A model generated the notes under the pieces. That model made no database searches. It was not told where the DNA came from and saw only the letters and a program-made list of their open reading frames with translations. A stretch of 64,000 nucleotides of DNA, taken from the NCBI RefSeq assembly GCF_013364155.1, contig NZ_CP054916.1:4088501-4152500 (forward strand). The letters are read 5' to 3'. The position numbers were made by a program, and so were the translations under genes. How positions within the stretch are numbered: position 1 is the first letter of the stretch; each line of letters begins with the position of its first letter. The DNA comes from Streptomyces sp. NA02950. Its GTDB lineage: Bacteria > Actinomycetota > Actinomycetes > Streptomycetales > Streptomycetaceae. This document shows, in pieces, positions 1 through 10,368 of this stretch.

Positions 1-136
1 CCCCGATCGCGAAGGAGGACGCCGCGAGCAGCGTGCCGATGTAGTGGCCCTTGCCGTCCAGCCGCCGCCCTCCGCACAGCAGCAGGGCCGCTCCGAACAG
101 CGGCACCGCGACAAGCAATCCGATGAGGTTCTCCAC
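1..136 (-). CDS. nuoL: NADH-quinone oxidoreductase subunit L, N-terminal fragment
   Basis: This is the first 45 codons of the large proton-pumping membrane subunit of complex I; the rest lies beyond the left edge. The GTG start at 134-136 begins [20 protein letters not shown], a first transmembrane helix typical of NuoL, followed by [21 protein letters not shown] purine-rich stretch sits just upstream, 16 bases after the nuoK stop. The identification rests on this N-terminus and on the fixed nuoK-nuoL order. Transcription comes from the right, as the distal part of the nuo operon. Confidence 0.9.
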   Translation of the reverse strand, partial: MENLIGLLVAVPLFGAALLLCGGRRLDGKGHYIGTLLAASSFAIG

Positions 137-152
137 TTGAACGCGACCCCTT

Positions 153-452
153 CTAGAGCTTCATCAGGCTGGCGTCGTCGACCGAGGCCGAATGGCGGGA
201 GCGGAAGACGGTCACGATGATCGCGAGGCCGACCACGACCTCCGCGGCGGCGACGACCATCGTGAAGAAGGCGATGATCTGGCCGTCGAGATTGCCGTGC
301 ATCCGGGAGAAGGTGACGAACGCGAGGTTGCACGCGTTCAGCATCAACTCGACGCACATGAAGAGGATGATCGCGTTCCGCCTGATCAGCACCCCGGCCG
401 CACCAATGGTGAACAACAGGGCGGCCAGGTAGAGGTAGTAGACCGGATTCAC
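153..452 (-). CDS. nuoK: NADH-quinone oxidoreductase subunit K
   Basis: NuoK is a 99-residue antiporter-like membrane subunit of complex I that takes part in proton translocation in the cytoplasmic membrane. Three hydrophobic helices are visible. The second, around [20 protein letters not shown], carries the conserved membrane glutamate of the family, and the third ([20 protein letters not shown]) carries the second one. The length is normal. The GTG start overlaps the nuoJ stop by four bases (GTGA at 449-452), which implies translational coupling. Confidence 0.97.
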   Translation of the reverse strand: MNPVYYLYLAALLFTIGAAGVLIRRNAIILFMCVELMLNACNLAFVTFSRMHGNLDGQIIAFFTMVVAAAEVVVGLAIIVTVFRSRHSASVDDASLMKL

Positions 453-1408
453 TTGGCGGCTCCCTTGTGGCTCTCGGCGTCCTCGGACCGCTCGTCGGCG
501 CCCTTGCCGTCGGCGCTCGCGCCGTTCGCGTCCGCGCCGTTGACGGCGTCGTTCGCCGAGGTGCCGTTCGCTCCGCGTCCGTTCGCGGCACCGCCTGCGC
601 CCTTGGGCTTGCGCCCCAGCCAGCGCTCGGAGCGCTGCTCCAGCGCCGCCAGCTCGGCCAGCGCCTCACCGGAGACATCCCGGATCTGACCGCGGCCGCG
701 CAGGGTGGCGTTGACCGTGAGCTCGGAGGTGGTGCCGTCGGGCAGCAGACCGGGGATGTCCACCGCGTTGTGCCGGGCGTAGACACCGGGGGCGGGCAGC
801 GGCGGGACGTTCCGCCCGGTGCGCACCCGCTCCTCGGACTGCTCGCGCTGGCTGCGCGCCCGCTCGATGCGCTCGCGGTGGGTCAGCACCATCGCGCCGA
901 CCGCCGCGGTGATCAGCAGCGCGCCGGTGATCTCGAAGGCGAAGACGTACTTGGTGAAGACCAGCGTCGCCAACCCCTCGACATTGCCCCCGGAGTTGGC
1001 CTGGCCCAGACCGTTCCACGTGGTGAGCGAGGCATTGCCGATCCCGGCGCACAGCAGGATGCCGAAGCCCAGCCCGCACAGGGCGGCGAGCCAGCGCTGC
1101 CCCTTCAGGGTCTCCTTCAGCGAATCGGCGGCGGTGACACCGACCAGCATCACCACGAAGAGGAAGAGCATCATGATCGCGCCGGTGTAGACCACGATCT
1201 GGACGACGCCCAGGAAGTACGCGCCGTTGGCGAGGTAGAACACCGCCAGAACGATCATGGTCCCGGCCAGACTCAGCGCACTGTGCACCGCCTTGCGCAT
1301 CAGGATCGTGCACAGCGCGCCGATCACGGCGACGGTGCCGAGCACCCAGAACTGGACGGCCTCACCGGTGGAGGTGGTGGAGGCCGCCGCGGCCAGCGCG
1401 CCGCTCAT
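449..1408 (-). CDS. nuoJ: NADH-quinone oxidoreductase subunit J with long C-terminal tail
   Basis: NuoJ is a membrane subunit of the complex I proton-pumping arm. Five hydrophobic helices occupy roughly residues 20-180, including the family segment [20 protein letters not shown]. Past about residue 190 the protein becomes hydrophilic. The last 50 residues are a low-complexity Ala/Asn/Gly/Asp stretch with repeated NG and AN pairs. At 319 residues it is much longer than the roughly 180-residue E. coli protein, and the extra length is this tail. The start overlaps the nuoI stop as ATGA. Confidence 0.96.
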   Translation of the reverse strand: MSGALAAAASTTSTGEAVQFWVLGTVAVIGALCTILMRKAVHSALSLAGTMIVLAVFYLANGAYFLGVVQIVVYTGAIMMLFLFVVMLVGVTAADSLKETLKGQRWLAALCGLGFGILLCAGIGNASLTTWNGLGQANSGGNVEGLATLVFTKYVFAFEITGALLITAAVGAMVLTHRERIERARSQREQSEERVRTGRNVPPLPAPGVYARHNAVDIPGLLPDGTTSELTVNATLRGRGQIRDVSGEALAELAALEQRSERWLGRKPKGAGGAANGRGANGTSANDAVNGADANGASADGKGADERSEDAESHKGAAK

Positions 1409-2019
1409 GCCTGCACCCCCTCGTCCGCGCGCTCACCGCTGTTCTCCGCGACCTCGTCCCCCGCGGGCGTCTCGCCCTTGCTGACCGCGACCTGACGCCG
1501 GGTCCCGGGCGCCGCCTCGGTGACCAGGCCCCGGTAGTAGTCCTGCTCGTCCGTCCCGGGGTAGATCGCGTGCGGGCTGTCGACCATGCCCTCCTCGAGC
1601 CCGGCGAGCAGCTCCTCCTTGGTGTAGATGAGCGACTCGCGGGTGCGGTCGGCGAGCTCGTAGTCATTGGTCATGGTCAGCGCCCGGGTGGGGCACGCCT
1701 CGACGCACAGACCGCACAGGATGCAGCGCAGATAGTTGATCTGGTAGACGCGGCCGTAGCGCTCCCCCGGGGAGTACCGCTCCTCCTCGGTGTTGTCCGC
1801 GCCCTCGACGTAGATCGCGTCCGCCGGGCAGGCCCAGGCGCACAGCTCGCAGCCGATGCACTTCTCCAGCCCGTCCGGGTGGCGGTTGAGCTGGTGGCGT
1901 CCGTGGAATCGGGGCGCGGTGGGCTTCTTCTCCTCGGGGTACTGCTCGGTGAGCCGCTTCTTGAACATGGCCTTGAAGGTCACGCCGAAGCCGGCCACCG
2001 GATTCTGGAAGTCAGACAT
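1405..2019 (-). CDS. nuoI: NADH-quinone oxidoreductase subunit I (2x[4Fe-4S] ferredoxin)
   Basis: NuoI is the peripheral-arm subunit that carries clusters N6a and N6b and passes electrons towards NuoB. Two CxxCxxCxxxCP motifs are complete: C54, C57, C60, C64 ([12 protein letters not shown]) and C99, C102, C105, C109 ([12 protein letters not shown]). I chose the ATG at 2017-2019 ([10 protein letters not shown]) because GGAAAGGAGG lies seven bases upstream. An in-frame start 16 codons earlier would lie inside nuoH and lacks such a site. It overlaps the end of nuoH by eight bases. The C-terminus beyond residue 150 is an acidic, probably flexible extension. Confidence 0.96.
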   Translation of the reverse strand: MSDFQNPVAGFGVTFKAMFKKRLTEQYPEEKKPTAPRFHGRHQLNRHPDGLEKCIGCELCAWACPADAIYVEGADNTEEERYSPGERYGRVYQINYLRCILCGLCVEACPTRALTMTNDYELADRTRESLIYTKEELLAGLEEGMVDSPHAIYPGTDEQDYYRGLVTEAAPGTRRQVAVSKGETPAGDEVAENSGERADEGVQA

Positions 2020-3367
2020 CGTCGGCCTCCTTTCCGTCACTGACAGTGTCGGGGCCGCCACTGACAATCAACTCGCGTTCCTGGCGGGACCGTCGGCGGG
2101 GTACGGGTGGCAGGGACTGCCCGGGCAGCGGTGGCACCGGGAAGCCGCCCGCCATCGGATCGAAGGCGGGCTCGGGAGCCTCCTCGGCCTCGGCCGCGGC
2201 CCTGGCCGCCCCGCGGTCGCGGAAGACGTCCACGACGAAGGACAGCAGCAACAGCGTGATCACCGCGCCGCCGACGTAGAGCACGACGTCCTGGTAGTCG
2301 TAGTTCTCGTTGCGCAGTGCCCGCACGCTGGCGACCAGCATCAGCCAGACCATCGAGATCGGGATGAGCACCTTCCAGCCCAGCTTCATGAACTGGTCGT
2401 AGCGCACGCGCGGCAGCGTGCCGCGCACCCAGATGAAGACGAACAGCGAGGTCACGACCTTGCCGAGGAACCACAGCAGGGGCCACCAGCCGTGGTTGGC
2501 GCCCGCCCAGAAGGTGCTGACCGGCCAGGGCGCCCGCCAGCCGCCGAGGAAGAGGGTGACCGCGACCATCGAGACGGTGACCATGTTGATGTACTCGGCG
2601 AGCATGAACAGCGCGAACTTGATCGAGGAGTACTCGGTGTTGAAGCCGCCGACCAGGTCGCCCTCGGACTCCGGCATATCGAACGGCGCCCGGTTGGTCT
2701 CACCGATCATCGAGACGATGTAGATGAGGAACGAGACCGGCAGCAGCACCGCGTACCAGCGGTCCTGCTGCGAGGCGACGATCTGCGAGGTCGACATCGA
2801 CCCGGAGTAGAGGAACACCGCCGCGAACGACAGCCCCATCGCGATCTCGTAGCTGATCATCTGGGCGCATGAGCGCAGTCCGCCGAGCAGCGGATAGGTG
2901 GAACCGGACGACCAGCCCGCCAGCACGATGCCGTAGATGCCGACCGACGCGGTGGCCAGGATGTAGAGGACGGCGATCGGCAGATCGGTCAGCTGCATCG
3001 TGGTGCGGTGGCCGAAGACCGAGATCTCGTTACCGGCCGGGCCGAACGGGATCACCGCGACCGCCATGAAGGCGGGGATGGCCGCGACGATCGGCGCCAG
3101 GACATAGACCACCTTGTCCGCGCCCTTGACCGTCACGTCCTCCTTGAGCATGAGCTTCACGCCGTCCGCGAGGGACTGCAGCATGCCCCAGGGGCCGTGC
3201 CGGTTGGGCCCGATGCGCAGCTGCATCCAGCCGACGACCTTGCGCTCCATGACGATGGAGATCAGCACGGTCAGCATCAGGAACGCGAAGCAGAAGACGA
3301 CCTTGATCAGGATCAGCCACCACGGGTCGCGGCCGAACATCGACAGGTCCTCAGCGGCGAAGTTCAT
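2012..3367 (-). CDS. nuoH: NADH-quinone oxidoreductase subunit H
   Basis: NuoH is the membrane subunit that forms the quinone-binding chamber with NuoB and NuoD. The family signatures are present: [20 protein letters not shown] near residue 50, the acidic loop [20 protein letters not shown] near 225, and [20 protein letters not shown] near 325. About eight helices are visible. At 451 residues it exceeds the usual 320-330; the surplus is a hydrophilic Pro/Glu/Arg tail after residue 385. The ATG overlaps the nuoG stop (ATGA) and has GGAGG upstream inside nuoG. Confidence 0.96.
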   Translation of the reverse strand: MNFAAEDLSMFGRDPWWLILIKVVFCFAFLMLTVLISIVMERKVVGWMQLRIGPNRHGPWGMLQSLADGVKLMLKEDVTVKGADKVVYVLAPIVAAIPAFMAVAVIPFGPAGNEISVFGHRTTMQLTDLPIAVLYILATASVGIYGIVLAGWSSGSTYPLLGGLRSCAQMISYEIAMGLSFAAVFLYSGSMSTSQIVASQQDRWYAVLLPVSFLIYIVSMIGETNRAPFDMPESEGDLVGGFNTEYSSIKFALFMLAEYINMVTVSMVAVTLFLGGWRAPWPVSTFWAGANHGWWPLLWFLGKVVTSLFVFIWVRGTLPRVRYDQFMKLGWKVLIPISMVWLMLVASVRALRNENYDYQDVVLYVGGAVITLLLLSFVVDVFRDRGAARAAAEAEEAPEPAFDPMAGGFPVPPLPGQSLPPVPRRRSRQERELIVSGGPDTVSDGKEADDV

Positions 3368-5859
3368 GCGGTCACCTCCGGCTCGGTCGCGGGCGCGGCG
3401 ATCTGGACCACATCACCGGGGCGCGCCCCCAGGTCGCGGTGGATTCCGCCGCCGGTGGAGGCCATCGGCAGCCAGACGACCCGGTCGGGCATCGCGGTGA
3501 CGGCCAGGGGCAGCAGGACGGATCCGGCCGGGCCGGTGATCCGCAGGGTCTGGCCGTCCGTCACCCCCGCCTCCTCGGCCGTCGCCGCCGAGAGCCGGGC
3601 CACCGCGGCGTGGCGGGTGCCCGCCAGCGCCGGGTCGCCCTCCTGGAGCCGGCCGTTGTCCAGCAGCAGCCGGTGACCGGCGAGGACCGCCTCGCCCTCG
3701 GCGGGCCGCGGCAGCGGGCCCCCGGTCTCCAGCGGAACGGTGGCGTGCGGGCCCTGCCAGCTGCCCAGCCGGGACAGCTCGGCACGGGCCGCGGCCACGT
3801 CCGGCAGGTCAAGCGGGGCGTCGAGCGCGTCGGCCAGCATGTGCAGCACCCGGACGTCCGGGAGGGTGTGCCGACGGGTCATCTGGTCGGGTTTGAGCGC
3901 CGCCTCGAACGGCCGGGCCCGGCCCTCCCAGGTGAGGAAGGTACCCGGCTTCTCCGGTGCCGCCGCGACCGGCAGCACCACGTCCGCCCGCTCGGTGACC
4001 TCCGAGGGCCGCTGCTCCAGACTGACCGTGAAGCCGACCGCGTCCAGCGCCTCCAACGCCCGCGCCGGATCGGGCAGATCGGCCACCTCGACCCCGGCGA
4101 CCAGCAGCGCGCCGAGCCCTCCGGCCGCCGCGGCCTCGATGATCCGGTCGGTGTCCCGGCCCTCCTGGTGCGGCAGACCGGCCACGCCCCACACGGCCGC
4201 GGTCTCCTCGCGGGCGCGCGGGTCGGTGGCCGGACGGCCGCCGGGCAGCAGCCCGGGCATCGCCCCGGCCTCGATCGCGCCCCGCTCCCCCGCCCGCCGC
4301 GGGATCCAGGCGAGCGTGGCCCCGGTGGCGGCGGCGGCCCGCACCGCGGCGGTCAGCGCGCCCGCCACGGACGCCAGTCGCTCACCCACCAGGATCACCG
4401 CGCCCTCGGCGCGCAGCGCCTCGGCCGCGCGCTCCCCGGCCTCGTCCAGACCGGTGCGGCCCGCGATGGCGTCCAGCCACTCGGTCTCGGTGCCGGGGGC
4501 GGCGGGCAACAGGGTGCCGCCCGCCTTCTCCAGGCCCCGGGTGGTGTGGGTGGCGAGCGAGAAGGTGCGCTGGCCGTGTTTGCGGTGGGCCTTGCGCAGC
4601 CGCAGGAAGACCCCGGGCGCCTCCTCCTCCGCCTCGAAGCCGACCAGCAGCACCGCGGGGGCCTTCTCCAGCGTGGTGTAGGTCAGCCCGGTGCCGTCCA
4701 GGTCACGGCCGCGCCCGGCGATATGGGCGGCCAGGAAGTCGGCCTCCTCCTGGCTGTGCACCCGGGCGCGGAAGTCGATGTCGTTGGTCTCCAGGGCCAC
4801 CCGCGCGAACTTCGCGTAGGCGTAGGCGTCCTCGACCGTCAGCCGGCCGCCGGTCAGCACTCCGGTCCGGCCACGCGCCGCGGCCAGCCCCGCGGCCGCC
4901 GCCTCCAGCGCCTCCGGCCAGCTCGCCGTCTCCAGCTCCCCGGTCTCCCGGTTGCGCACCAGCGGGGCGGTGAGCCGGTCCGCCGCCTGCGCGTAACGGA
5001 AGCCGAAACGGCCCTTGTCGCAGATCCACTCCTCGTTGACCTCGGGGTCGTCCGCCGCGAGGCGCCGCATGACCTTGCCGCGCCGGTGGTCGGTGCGGGT
5101 CGCGCAGCCGCCCGCGCAGTGCTCGCACACACTCGGCGAGGAGACCAGGTCGAAGGGGCGGGAGCGGAAGCGGTACGCCGCCGAAGTGAGCGCTCCCACC
5201 GGGCAGATCTGGATGGTGTTGCCGGAGAAGTACGACTCGAACGGGTCGCCCTCACCGGTGCCGACCTGCTGGAGCGCGCCCCGCTCCAGCAGCTCGATCA
5301 TCGGGTCGCCCGCGATCTGGTTGGAGAAGCGGGTGCAGCGCGCGCACAGCACACAGCGCTCGCGGTCCAGCAGCACCTGCGTGGAGATCGGCACGGGCTT
5401 GGCGAACGTCCGCTTCCTGCCCTCGAAGCGGCTGTCGGCCGAGCCGGTGGACATCGCCTGGTTCTGGAGCGGGCACTCACCGCCCTTGTCGCAGACCGGG
5501 CAGTCCAGCGGGTGGTTGATCAGCAGCAGCTCCATCACCCCGCGCTGTGCCTTCTCGGCGACCGGCGAGGTGAGCTGGGTCTTCACCACCATCCCGTCGG
5601 TGCACGTGATGGTGCACGAGGCCATCGGCTTGCGCTGGCCCTCGACCTCGACGATGCACTGGCGGCAGGCACCGGCCGGGTCCAGCAGCGGATGGTCGCA
5701 GAACCGCGGGATCTCGATGCCGAGCAGCTCGGCGGCACGGATGACCAGAGTCCCCTTGGGGACGGAGACCTCGATTCCGTCGATGGTGACGGAGACCAGA
5801 TCCTCTCGCGGCACCGCCGCCTCCCCGCCTCCCGAGGGTGCGTTGGTGGTCACGGTCAT
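3364..5859 (-). CDS. nuoG: NADH-quinone oxidoreductase subunit G
   Basis: NuoG is the largest hydrophilic complex I subunit, an iron-sulfur wire protein of the NADH module. The N-terminus is a [2Fe-2S] ferredoxin fold ([20 protein letters not shown]). It is followed by a His-Cys region ([17 protein letters not shown]), a [4Fe-4S] region ([11 protein letters not shown]) and a further Cys group ([13 protein letters not shown]). From about residue 240 a molybdopterin-oxidoreductase-like domain follows; in this family it binds no Mo cofactor. The length is 831 residues. The start at 5857-5859 ([10 protein letters not shown]) overlaps the nuoF stop by four bases. Confidence 0.95.
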   Translation of the reverse strand: MTVTTNAPSGGGEAAVPREDLVSVTIDGIEVSVPKGTLVIRAAELLGIEIPRFCDHPLLDPAGACRQCIVEVEGQRKPMASCTITCTDGMVVKTQLTSPVAEKAQRGVMELLLINHPLDCPVCDKGGECPLQNQAMSTGSADSRFEGRKRTFAKPVPISTQVLLDRERCVLCARCTRFSNQIAGDPMIELLERGALQQVGTGEGDPFESYFSGNTIQICPVGALTSAAYRFRSRPFDLVSSPSVCEHCAGGCATRTDHRRGKVMRRLAADDPEVNEEWICDKGRFGFRYAQAADRLTAPLVRNRETGELETASWPEALEAAAAGLAAARGRTGVLTGGRLTVEDAYAYAKFARVALETNDIDFRARVHSQEEADFLAAHIAGRGRDLDGTGLTYTTLEKAPAVLLVGFEAEEEAPGVFLRLRKAHRKHGQRTFSLATHTTRGLEKAGGTLLPAAPGTETEWLDAIAGRTGLDEAGERAAEALRAEGAVILVGERLASVAGALTAAVRAAAATGATLAWIPRRAGERGAIEAGAMPGLLPGGRPATDPRAREETAAVWGVAGLPHQEGRDTDRIIEAAAAGGLGALLVAGVEVADLPDPARALEALDAVGFTVSLEQRPSEVTERADVVLPVAAAPEKPGTFLTWEGRARPFEAALKPDQMTRRHTLPDVRVLHMLADALDAPLDLPDVAAARAELSRLGSWQGPHATVPLETGGPLPRPAEGEAVLAGHRLLLDNGRLQEGDPALAGTRHAAVARLSAATAEEAGVTDGQTLRITGPAGSVLLPLAVTAMPDRVVWLPMASTGGGIHRDLGARPGDVVQIAAPATEPEVTA

Positions 5860-7238
5860 GCGTTCACCCCCAGGTGAGTGGAGCGCGGCTCGTCGGCCCA
5901 GACGGTGGACTTGGCCGGGTCGAAGGGACAGCCGCCGCCGGTGATGTGCTGCTCGTACTCCGCACGGAAGTACTTCAGGGAGGAGAAGATCGGGCTGGCC
6001 GCACCGTCGCCCAGCGCGCAGAAGGACTTGCCGTTGATGTTGTCGGCGATGTCCGCCAGCTTGTCGAGGTCGTCCATGCGCCCCTTGCCGGCCTCCAGGT
6101 CGCGCAACAGCTGCACCAGCCAGTACGTGCCCTCGCGGCAGGGCGTGCACTTGCCGCAGGACTCATGGGCGTAGAACTCGGTCCAGCGGGTGACGGCCCG
6201 CACCACACAGGTCGTCTCGTCGAAGCACTGGAGCGCCTTGGTGCCCAGCATCGACCCGGCCGCGCCCACGCCCTCGTAGTCCAGCGGGACATCGAGGTGC
6301 TCCTCGGTGAGCAGCGGGGTGGACGAACCGCCCGGGGTCCAGAACTTCAGCCGGTGGCCGGGGCGCATCCCGCCGCTCATGTCGAGCAGTTGGCGCAGGG
6401 TGATGCCGAGCGGGCCCTCGTACTGCCCGGGGTTGGCCACATGGCCGGACAGCGAGTAGAGCGTGAAGCCCGGGGACTTCTCACTGCCCATCGAACGGAA
6501 CCATTCCTTGCCCTTGTTGAGGATGGCGGGAACCGAGGCGATGGATTCGACGTTGTTCACCACAGTGGGGCACGCGTACAGACCCGCGACCGCCGGGAAG
6601 GGGGGCCGCAGCCGGGGCTGACCGCGACGTCCCTCCAGCGAGTCCAGCAGTGCGGTCTCCTCACCGCAGATGTACGCGCCCGCGCCCGCGTGCACCGTGA
6701 TGTCGAGACCGGGAAGTCCGGCCACCCCCAGCTTCCGGCCGCGCCGTTCGGCCGTGCCCAGGTAGCCCGCCTCGTACGCCTCGCGCACCGCCTCGTGCAG
6801 CCGCCGCAGTACGGGGACGACCTCGCCGCGCAGATAGATGAAGGCGTGCTCGGAGCGGATGGCGTGGCAGGCGATGACCATGCCCTCGATGAGGGAGTGC
6901 GGATTGGCGTAGAGAAGGGGGATGTCCTTGCAGGTGCCCGGTTCCGACTCGTCCGCGTTGACCACGAGATAGTGCGGTTTGCCGTCGCCCTGCGGAATGA
7001 ACTGCCACTTCATTCCGGTGGGGAAGCCCGCCCCGCCGCGGCCGCGCAGACCCGCGTCCTTCACCAGCGCGATCACATCGTCGGGGTCCATCGCGAGGGC
7101 TTTGCGCATGCCGTCGTAGCCCTCGTGCCGCAGATAGGTGCGCAGGGTCCACGCGTTGGGCTGGTCCCAGAACGCGGAGAGCACGGGTGCCAGCAGCTTC
7201 TCGGGGCTGTGTTCGTTGATCTCGGTCGTCACGGTCAT
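5856..7238 (-). CDS. nuoF: NADH-quinone oxidoreductase subunit F (FMN/NADH binding)
   Basis: NuoF oxidises NADH with FMN and passes electrons to its N3 [4Fe-4S] cluster. Visible motifs are the glycine-rich FMN/NADH loop [16 protein letters not shown] near residue 65, [12 protein letters not shown] near 95, [19 protein letters not shown] near 180, and the cluster motif [12 protein letters not shown] near 355. The length is 460 residues, normal for the family. The ATG at 7236-7238 begins [14 protein letters not shown] and shares one base with the nuoE stop. NuoE, NuoF and NuoG form the NADH dehydrogenase module. Confidence 0.97.
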   Translation of the reverse strand: MTVTTEINEHSPEKLLAPVLSAFWDQPNAWTLRTYLRHEGYDGMRKALAMDPDDVIALVKDAGLRGRGGAGFPTGMKWQFIPQGDGKPHYLVVNADESEPGTCKDIPLLYANPHSLIEGMVIACHAIRSEHAFIYLRGEVVPVLRRLHEAVREAYEAGYLGTAERRGRKLGVAGLPGLDITVHAGAGAYICGEETALLDSLEGRRGQPRLRPPFPAVAGLYACPTVVNNVESIASVPAILNKGKEWFRSMGSEKSPGFTLYSLSGHVANPGQYEGPLGITLRQLLDMSGGMRPGHRLKFWTPGGSSTPLLTEEHLDVPLDYEGVGAAGSMLGTKALQCFDETTCVVRAVTRWTEFYAHESCGKCTPCREGTYWLVQLLRDLEAGKGRMDDLDKLADIADNINGKSFCALGDGAASPIFSSLKYFRAEYEQHITGGGCPFDPAKSTVWADEPRSTHLGVNA

Positions 7239-8068
7239 CACTCCCCCTCCTCGGTGACCGGACCGGACGGGTGGTGCGGGTCGGACGCGGAGGTCCGCTG
7301 CGGTGCGTCGTGCGAGCTGGGGTGCGTTGCCGGCGCCTCGTCCGACGGGGCTCCCGCGGACCTCGGCGAGACGACCCGCCCCGGTGCGCCCTCGCCCCTG
7401 GCCAGCCGCAGCCCGACCAGTGAGGCGGGCCCGGCGGAGCCACCGGCCTCGACGGCGCCCGGCCGCGGGTCGGGGAATCCGGCGAGGATGCGCGCGGTCT
7501 CCTTGTAGGTGCACAGCGGTGCGCCGCGGGTGGGCTCGACGGTCCGGCCCGCCCGGAGGTCGTCGACCAGCCGCTTGGCGGACTCCACCGTCTGGTTGTC
7601 GAAGAACTCCCAGTTGACCATCACCACGGGGGCGAAGTCGCAGGCCGCGTTGCACTCGATGTGCTCCAGGGTGACCTTGCCGTCCTCGGTGGTCTCCCCG
7701 TTGCCCACCTCCAGATGGCGCTGGAGCTCCTCGAAGATCGCGTCACCGCCCATCACCGCGCACAGCGTGTTGGTGCACACCCCGACCTGGTAGTCGCCGG
7801 AGGCTTTGCGCCGGTACATGGTGTAGAAGGTGGCGACCGCGGTGACCTCGGCGGTGGTGAGGTCCAGCATCTCGGCGCAGAACCGCACCCCGGTGCGGGT
7901 GACATGGCCCTCCTCGGACTGCACCAGGTGCAGCAGCGGCAGCAGCGCGCTGCGGCTGTCCGGGTAGCGGGCGATCACCTCCCGGGCGTCCGCCTCGAGC
8001 CGGGCACGTACCTCGGCCGGGTAGTCGGGGGCGGGAAGCTGCGGCATCCCCAGCTCAACATCGCTCAC
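7238..8068 (-). CDS. nuoE: NADH-quinone oxidoreductase subunit E, extended C-terminus
   Basis: NuoE is the thioredoxin-fold [2Fe-2S] subunit (cluster N1a) of complex I. The four ligand cysteines lie in GVCTNTLCAVMGG and HIECNAACDFAPVVMVN. The N-terminal helical domain (DSRSALLPLLHLVQSEEGHV) is typical. After about residue 200 there is a 75-residue hydrophilic Pro/Ser/His tail not needed for the fold; E. coli NuoE has about 166 residues against 276 here. Translation starts at a GTG (8066-8068) that overlaps the stop of the micro-ORF at 8065-8211, not nuoD itself. Confidence 0.95.
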   Translation of the reverse strand: MSDVELGMPQLPAPDYPAEVRARLEADAREVIARYPDSRSALLPLLHLVQSEEGHVTRTGVRFCAEMLDLTTAEVTAVATFYTMYRRKASGDYQVGVCTNTLCAVMGGDAIFEELQRHLEVGNGETTEDGKVTLEHIECNAACDFAPVVMVNWEFFDNQTVESAKRLVDDLRAGRTVEPTRGAPLCTYKETARILAGFPDPRPGAVEAGGSAGPASLVGLRLARGEGAPGRVVSPRSAGAPSDEAPATHPSSHDAPQRTSASDPHHPSGPVTEEGE

Positions 8069-8211
8069 AGTCCCTCACCGTTCCCTTCTCCGCCCGCACG
8101 GCGCAGAGGTGCGGCCATCGTCGTCCGCGGCCGAGCGTCCCGCCCGTCACCCGCCACCGCCCTCAAGCGGCCGCGCTGCGCGCAGGCACCTTTCATGCGT
8201 GCGTCGGTCAC
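8065..8211 (-). CDS. Repeat-derived micro-ORF linking nuoD to nuoE (48 aa)
   Basis: Between nuoD and nuoE an open frame starts at a GTG overlapping the nuoD stop (GTGA, 8208-8211) and ends in a TGA overlapping the nuoE GTG start. The product begins [14 protein letters not shown] and ends with [13 protein letters not shown]. Both ends match the 31-residue micro-ORFs at the nuoB/nuoC junction, which begin VSDAR and end [13 protein letters not shown]; the middle differs in length and sequence. A GGTGAGGGA stretch near its end can serve as the nuoE ribosome site. It may act only as a coupling spacer. No function is known to me. Confidence 0.5.
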   Translation of the reverse strand: MTDARMKGACAQRGRLRAVAGDGRDARPRTTMAAPLRRAGGEGNGEGL

Positions 8212-9542
8212 CGGTCGACGCCTCCCATCACGGGGTCGATGGACGCGACAGCGACGATCACATCGGCCACCTGGCCGCCTTCGCACATCGCCGCCACGGC
8301 CTGCAGATTGGTGAACGACGGATCCCGGAAGTGGACGCGATAGGGGCGGGTGCCGCCGTCGCTGACCATGTGCACACCGAGTTCGCCCTTGGGCGACTCC
8401 ACCGCGATGTACGTCTGTCCGGGCGGTACCCGGAATCCCTCGGTCACCAGCTTGAAGTGGTGGATCAGGGCCTCCATCGAGGTGCCCATGATGTTCTTGA
8501 TGTGGTCGAGCGAGTTGCCGAGGCCGTCCGGGCCGAGCGCCAGCTGCGCGGGCCAGGCGATCTTCTTGTCCGCGACCATCACCGGACCGGGTTCCAGCCG
8601 CTCCAGGCACTGTTCGACGATCCGCAGCGACTGGCGCATCTCCTCCATCCGGATCAGGAAACGGCCGTAGGCGTCGCAGGTGTCGGCGGTCGGCACCTCG
8701 AAGTCGTACGTCTCGTAACCGCAGTACGGATCGGTCTTGCGCAGATCATGCGGGAGTCCGGTGGCGCGCAGTATCGGGCCGGTCACACCGAGGGCCATAC
8801 AGCCCGCCAGATCGAGATAGCCGACATCCTGGAGCCGGGCCTTGAAGATGGGGTTCCCGGTCGCGAGCTTGTCGTACTCGGTCAGGTTCTTGCGCATCTT
8901 CTTGATGAAGGCGCGGATCTGGTCGACCGCTCCCGGCGGCAGATCCTGGGCGAGCCCACCGGGCCGGATGTAGGCGTGGTTCATCCGCAGCCCGGTGATC
9001 AGCTCGTAGATGTCGAGGATCATCTCGCGGTCGCGGAAGCCGTAGATCATCACGGTGGTCGCGCCCAGCTCCATCCCGCCGGTGGCGATGGCCACCAGAT
9101 GGGAGGAGATCCGGTTGAGTTCCATCAGCAGCACCCGGATGACCGAGGCCCGGTCCGGGACCTGGTCCTCGATGCCGAGCAGCTTCTCGACGCCCAGGCA
9201 GTACGCCGCCTCGTTGTAGAAGGGCGTCAGGTAGTCCATGCGGGTCACGAACGTGGTGCCCTGCGTCCAGTTCCGGAATTCGAGGTTCTTCTCGATTCCG
9301 GTGTGCAGATAACCGATTCCGCAGCGGGCCTCGGTGACCGTCTCGCCGTCGATCTCCAGGATCAGCCGGAGCACCCCGTGGGTGGAGGGGTGCTGCGGAC
9401 CCATGTTGACGATGATCCGCTCGTCGTCGGCCTTGGCCGTGGCGGCCACGACCTCGTCCCAGTCGCCGCCGGTGACGGTGTAGACGGTGCCCTCGGTCGT
9501 CTCGCGCGCGGAGGCGGAGGGGGTTGCACGGGTGGCAGACAT
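8208..9542 (-). CDS. nuoD: NADH-quinone oxidoreductase subunit D
   Basis: NuoD is the 49-kDa-type subunit, homologous to NiFe-hydrogenase large subunits, that lines the quinone pocket with NuoB. Signatures include [21 protein letters not shown] near residue 45, [11 protein letters not shown] near 77, and the C-terminal [16 protein letters not shown] region with [10 protein letters not shown] and the final DPVMGGVDR. It has 444 residues; the first 30 are a low-complexity Ser/Thr/Ala leader common in actinobacteria. The ATG at 9540-9542 shares one base with the nuoC stop. Confidence 0.97.
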   Translation of the reverse strand: MSATRATPSASARETTEGTVYTVTGGDWDEVVAATAKADDERIIVNMGPQHPSTHGVLRLILEIDGETVTEARCGIGYLHTGIEKNLEFRNWTQGTTFVTRMDYLTPFYNEAAYCLGVEKLLGIEDQVPDRASVIRVLLMELNRISSHLVAIATGGMELGATTVMIYGFRDREMILDIYELITGLRMNHAYIRPGGLAQDLPPGAVDQIRAFIKKMRKNLTEYDKLATGNPIFKARLQDVGYLDLAGCMALGVTGPILRATGLPHDLRKTDPYCGYETYDFEVPTADTCDAYGRFLIRMEEMRQSLRIVEQCLERLEPGPVMVADKKIAWPAQLALGPDGLGNSLDHIKNIMGTSMEALIHHFKLVTEGFRVPPGQTYIAVESPKGELGVHMVSDGGTRPYRVHFRDPSFTNLQAVAAMCEGGQVADVIVAVASIDPVMGGVDR

Positions 9543-10276
9543 CAGCTGTACGACCTCCGCTGGTCCGGAGCCGGGATCTGGGCGCCCTTGTACTCGACGG
9601 GAATGCCGCCGAGGGGGTAGTCCTTGCGCTGCGGGAAGCCCTGCCAGTCGTCGGGCATCATGATCCGCGTCAGCGCGGGATGTCCGTCGAAGACCAGGCC
9701 GAAGAAGTCGTAGGTCTCGCGCTCGTGCCAGTCGTTGGTCGGATACACATCGACGATCGACGGGATGTGCGGATCACTGTCGGGAGCGCTCACCTCCAGC
9801 CGGATCACCCGGCTGTGGGTGATCGACCGCAGGTGGTACACGGCGTGCAGCTCACGGCCCTTGTCACCGGGGAAGTGGACCCCGCTGACGCCGGTGCACA
9901 ACTCGAAGCGGAGCGCCGGGTCGTCGCGCAGGGTCCGGGCGACCCGCGGCAGATACTCGCGCGCGATGTGGAAGGTCAGCTCGTCGCGGTCCACGACGGT
10001 CTTCTCGATCGCGTTCTGCGGGAGCAGCGACTGCTCCTCCAGGGCACCCTCGAGTTCGTCGGCGACCTCGTCGAACCAGCCCCCGTACGGACGGTTGGCC
10101 TGGCCGGGCAGCCGCACCGGGCGCACCAGACCGCCGTAGCCGGTGGTGTCGCCGCCGTTGTCGGCGCCGAACATGCCGCGCTGGACACGGATCGCCTCGC
10201 CGTGGTCACCACGCCTGCCGGGGAGGTTCTCCGCGTTGAGGTCCTGGTCCGGGTTGACCCCATTAGCCTCGCTCAC
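9542..10276 (-). CDS. nuoC: NADH-quinone oxidoreductase subunit C
   Basis: NuoC is the 30-kDa-type peripheral subunit of complex I. The core motif is [25 protein letters not shown] with [12 protein letters not shown] near the C-terminus. The product has 244 residues, with about 60 extra N-terminal residues rich in Gly and Asn compared with short NuoC proteins. The start is a GTG at 10274-10276 ([11 protein letters not shown]). Its ribosome site GGAGGG, five bases upstream, lies inside the second copy of the 92-bp repeat, and the GTG overlaps that copy's stop codon. Confidence 0.95.
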   Translation of the reverse strand: MSEANGVNPDQDLNAENLPGRRGDHGEAIRVQRGMFGADNGGDTTGYGGLVRPVRLPGQANRPYGGWFDEVADELEGALEEQSLLPQNAIEKTVVDRDELTFHIAREYLPRVARTLRDDPALRFELCTGVSGVHFPGDKGRELHAVYHLRSITHSRVIRLEVSAPDSDPHIPSIVDVYPTNDWHERETYDFFGLVFDGHPALTRIMMPDDWQGFPQRKDYPLGGIPVEYKGAQIPAPDQRRSYS

Positions 10277-10368
10277 AGCGTCCCTCCGTTCGCTTCTCCG
10301 CCCACGAGGCGCAGACGTGCGGGCTTCGTCGTCGACAGCCGCCGGGCGGCCTCGCGTGCGTCGCTCAC
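10273..10368 (-). CDS. Tandem repeat micro-ORF, copy 2 (31 aa), before nuoC
   Basis: This is the second of two identical 31-codon frames between nuoB and nuoC. It reads [11 protein letters not shown], then [10 protein letters not shown], then [10 protein letters not shown], and stops in a TGA that overlaps the nuoC GTG. Its own GTG overlaps the TGA of copy 1. The last 15 bases before the stop contain GGAGGG, which serves nuoC. Because the 92-base period is not a multiple of three, each junction changes frame. Whether a stable peptide is made is unknown. Confidence 0.5.
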   Translation of the reverse strand: MSDAREAARRLSTTKPARLRLVGGEANGGTL

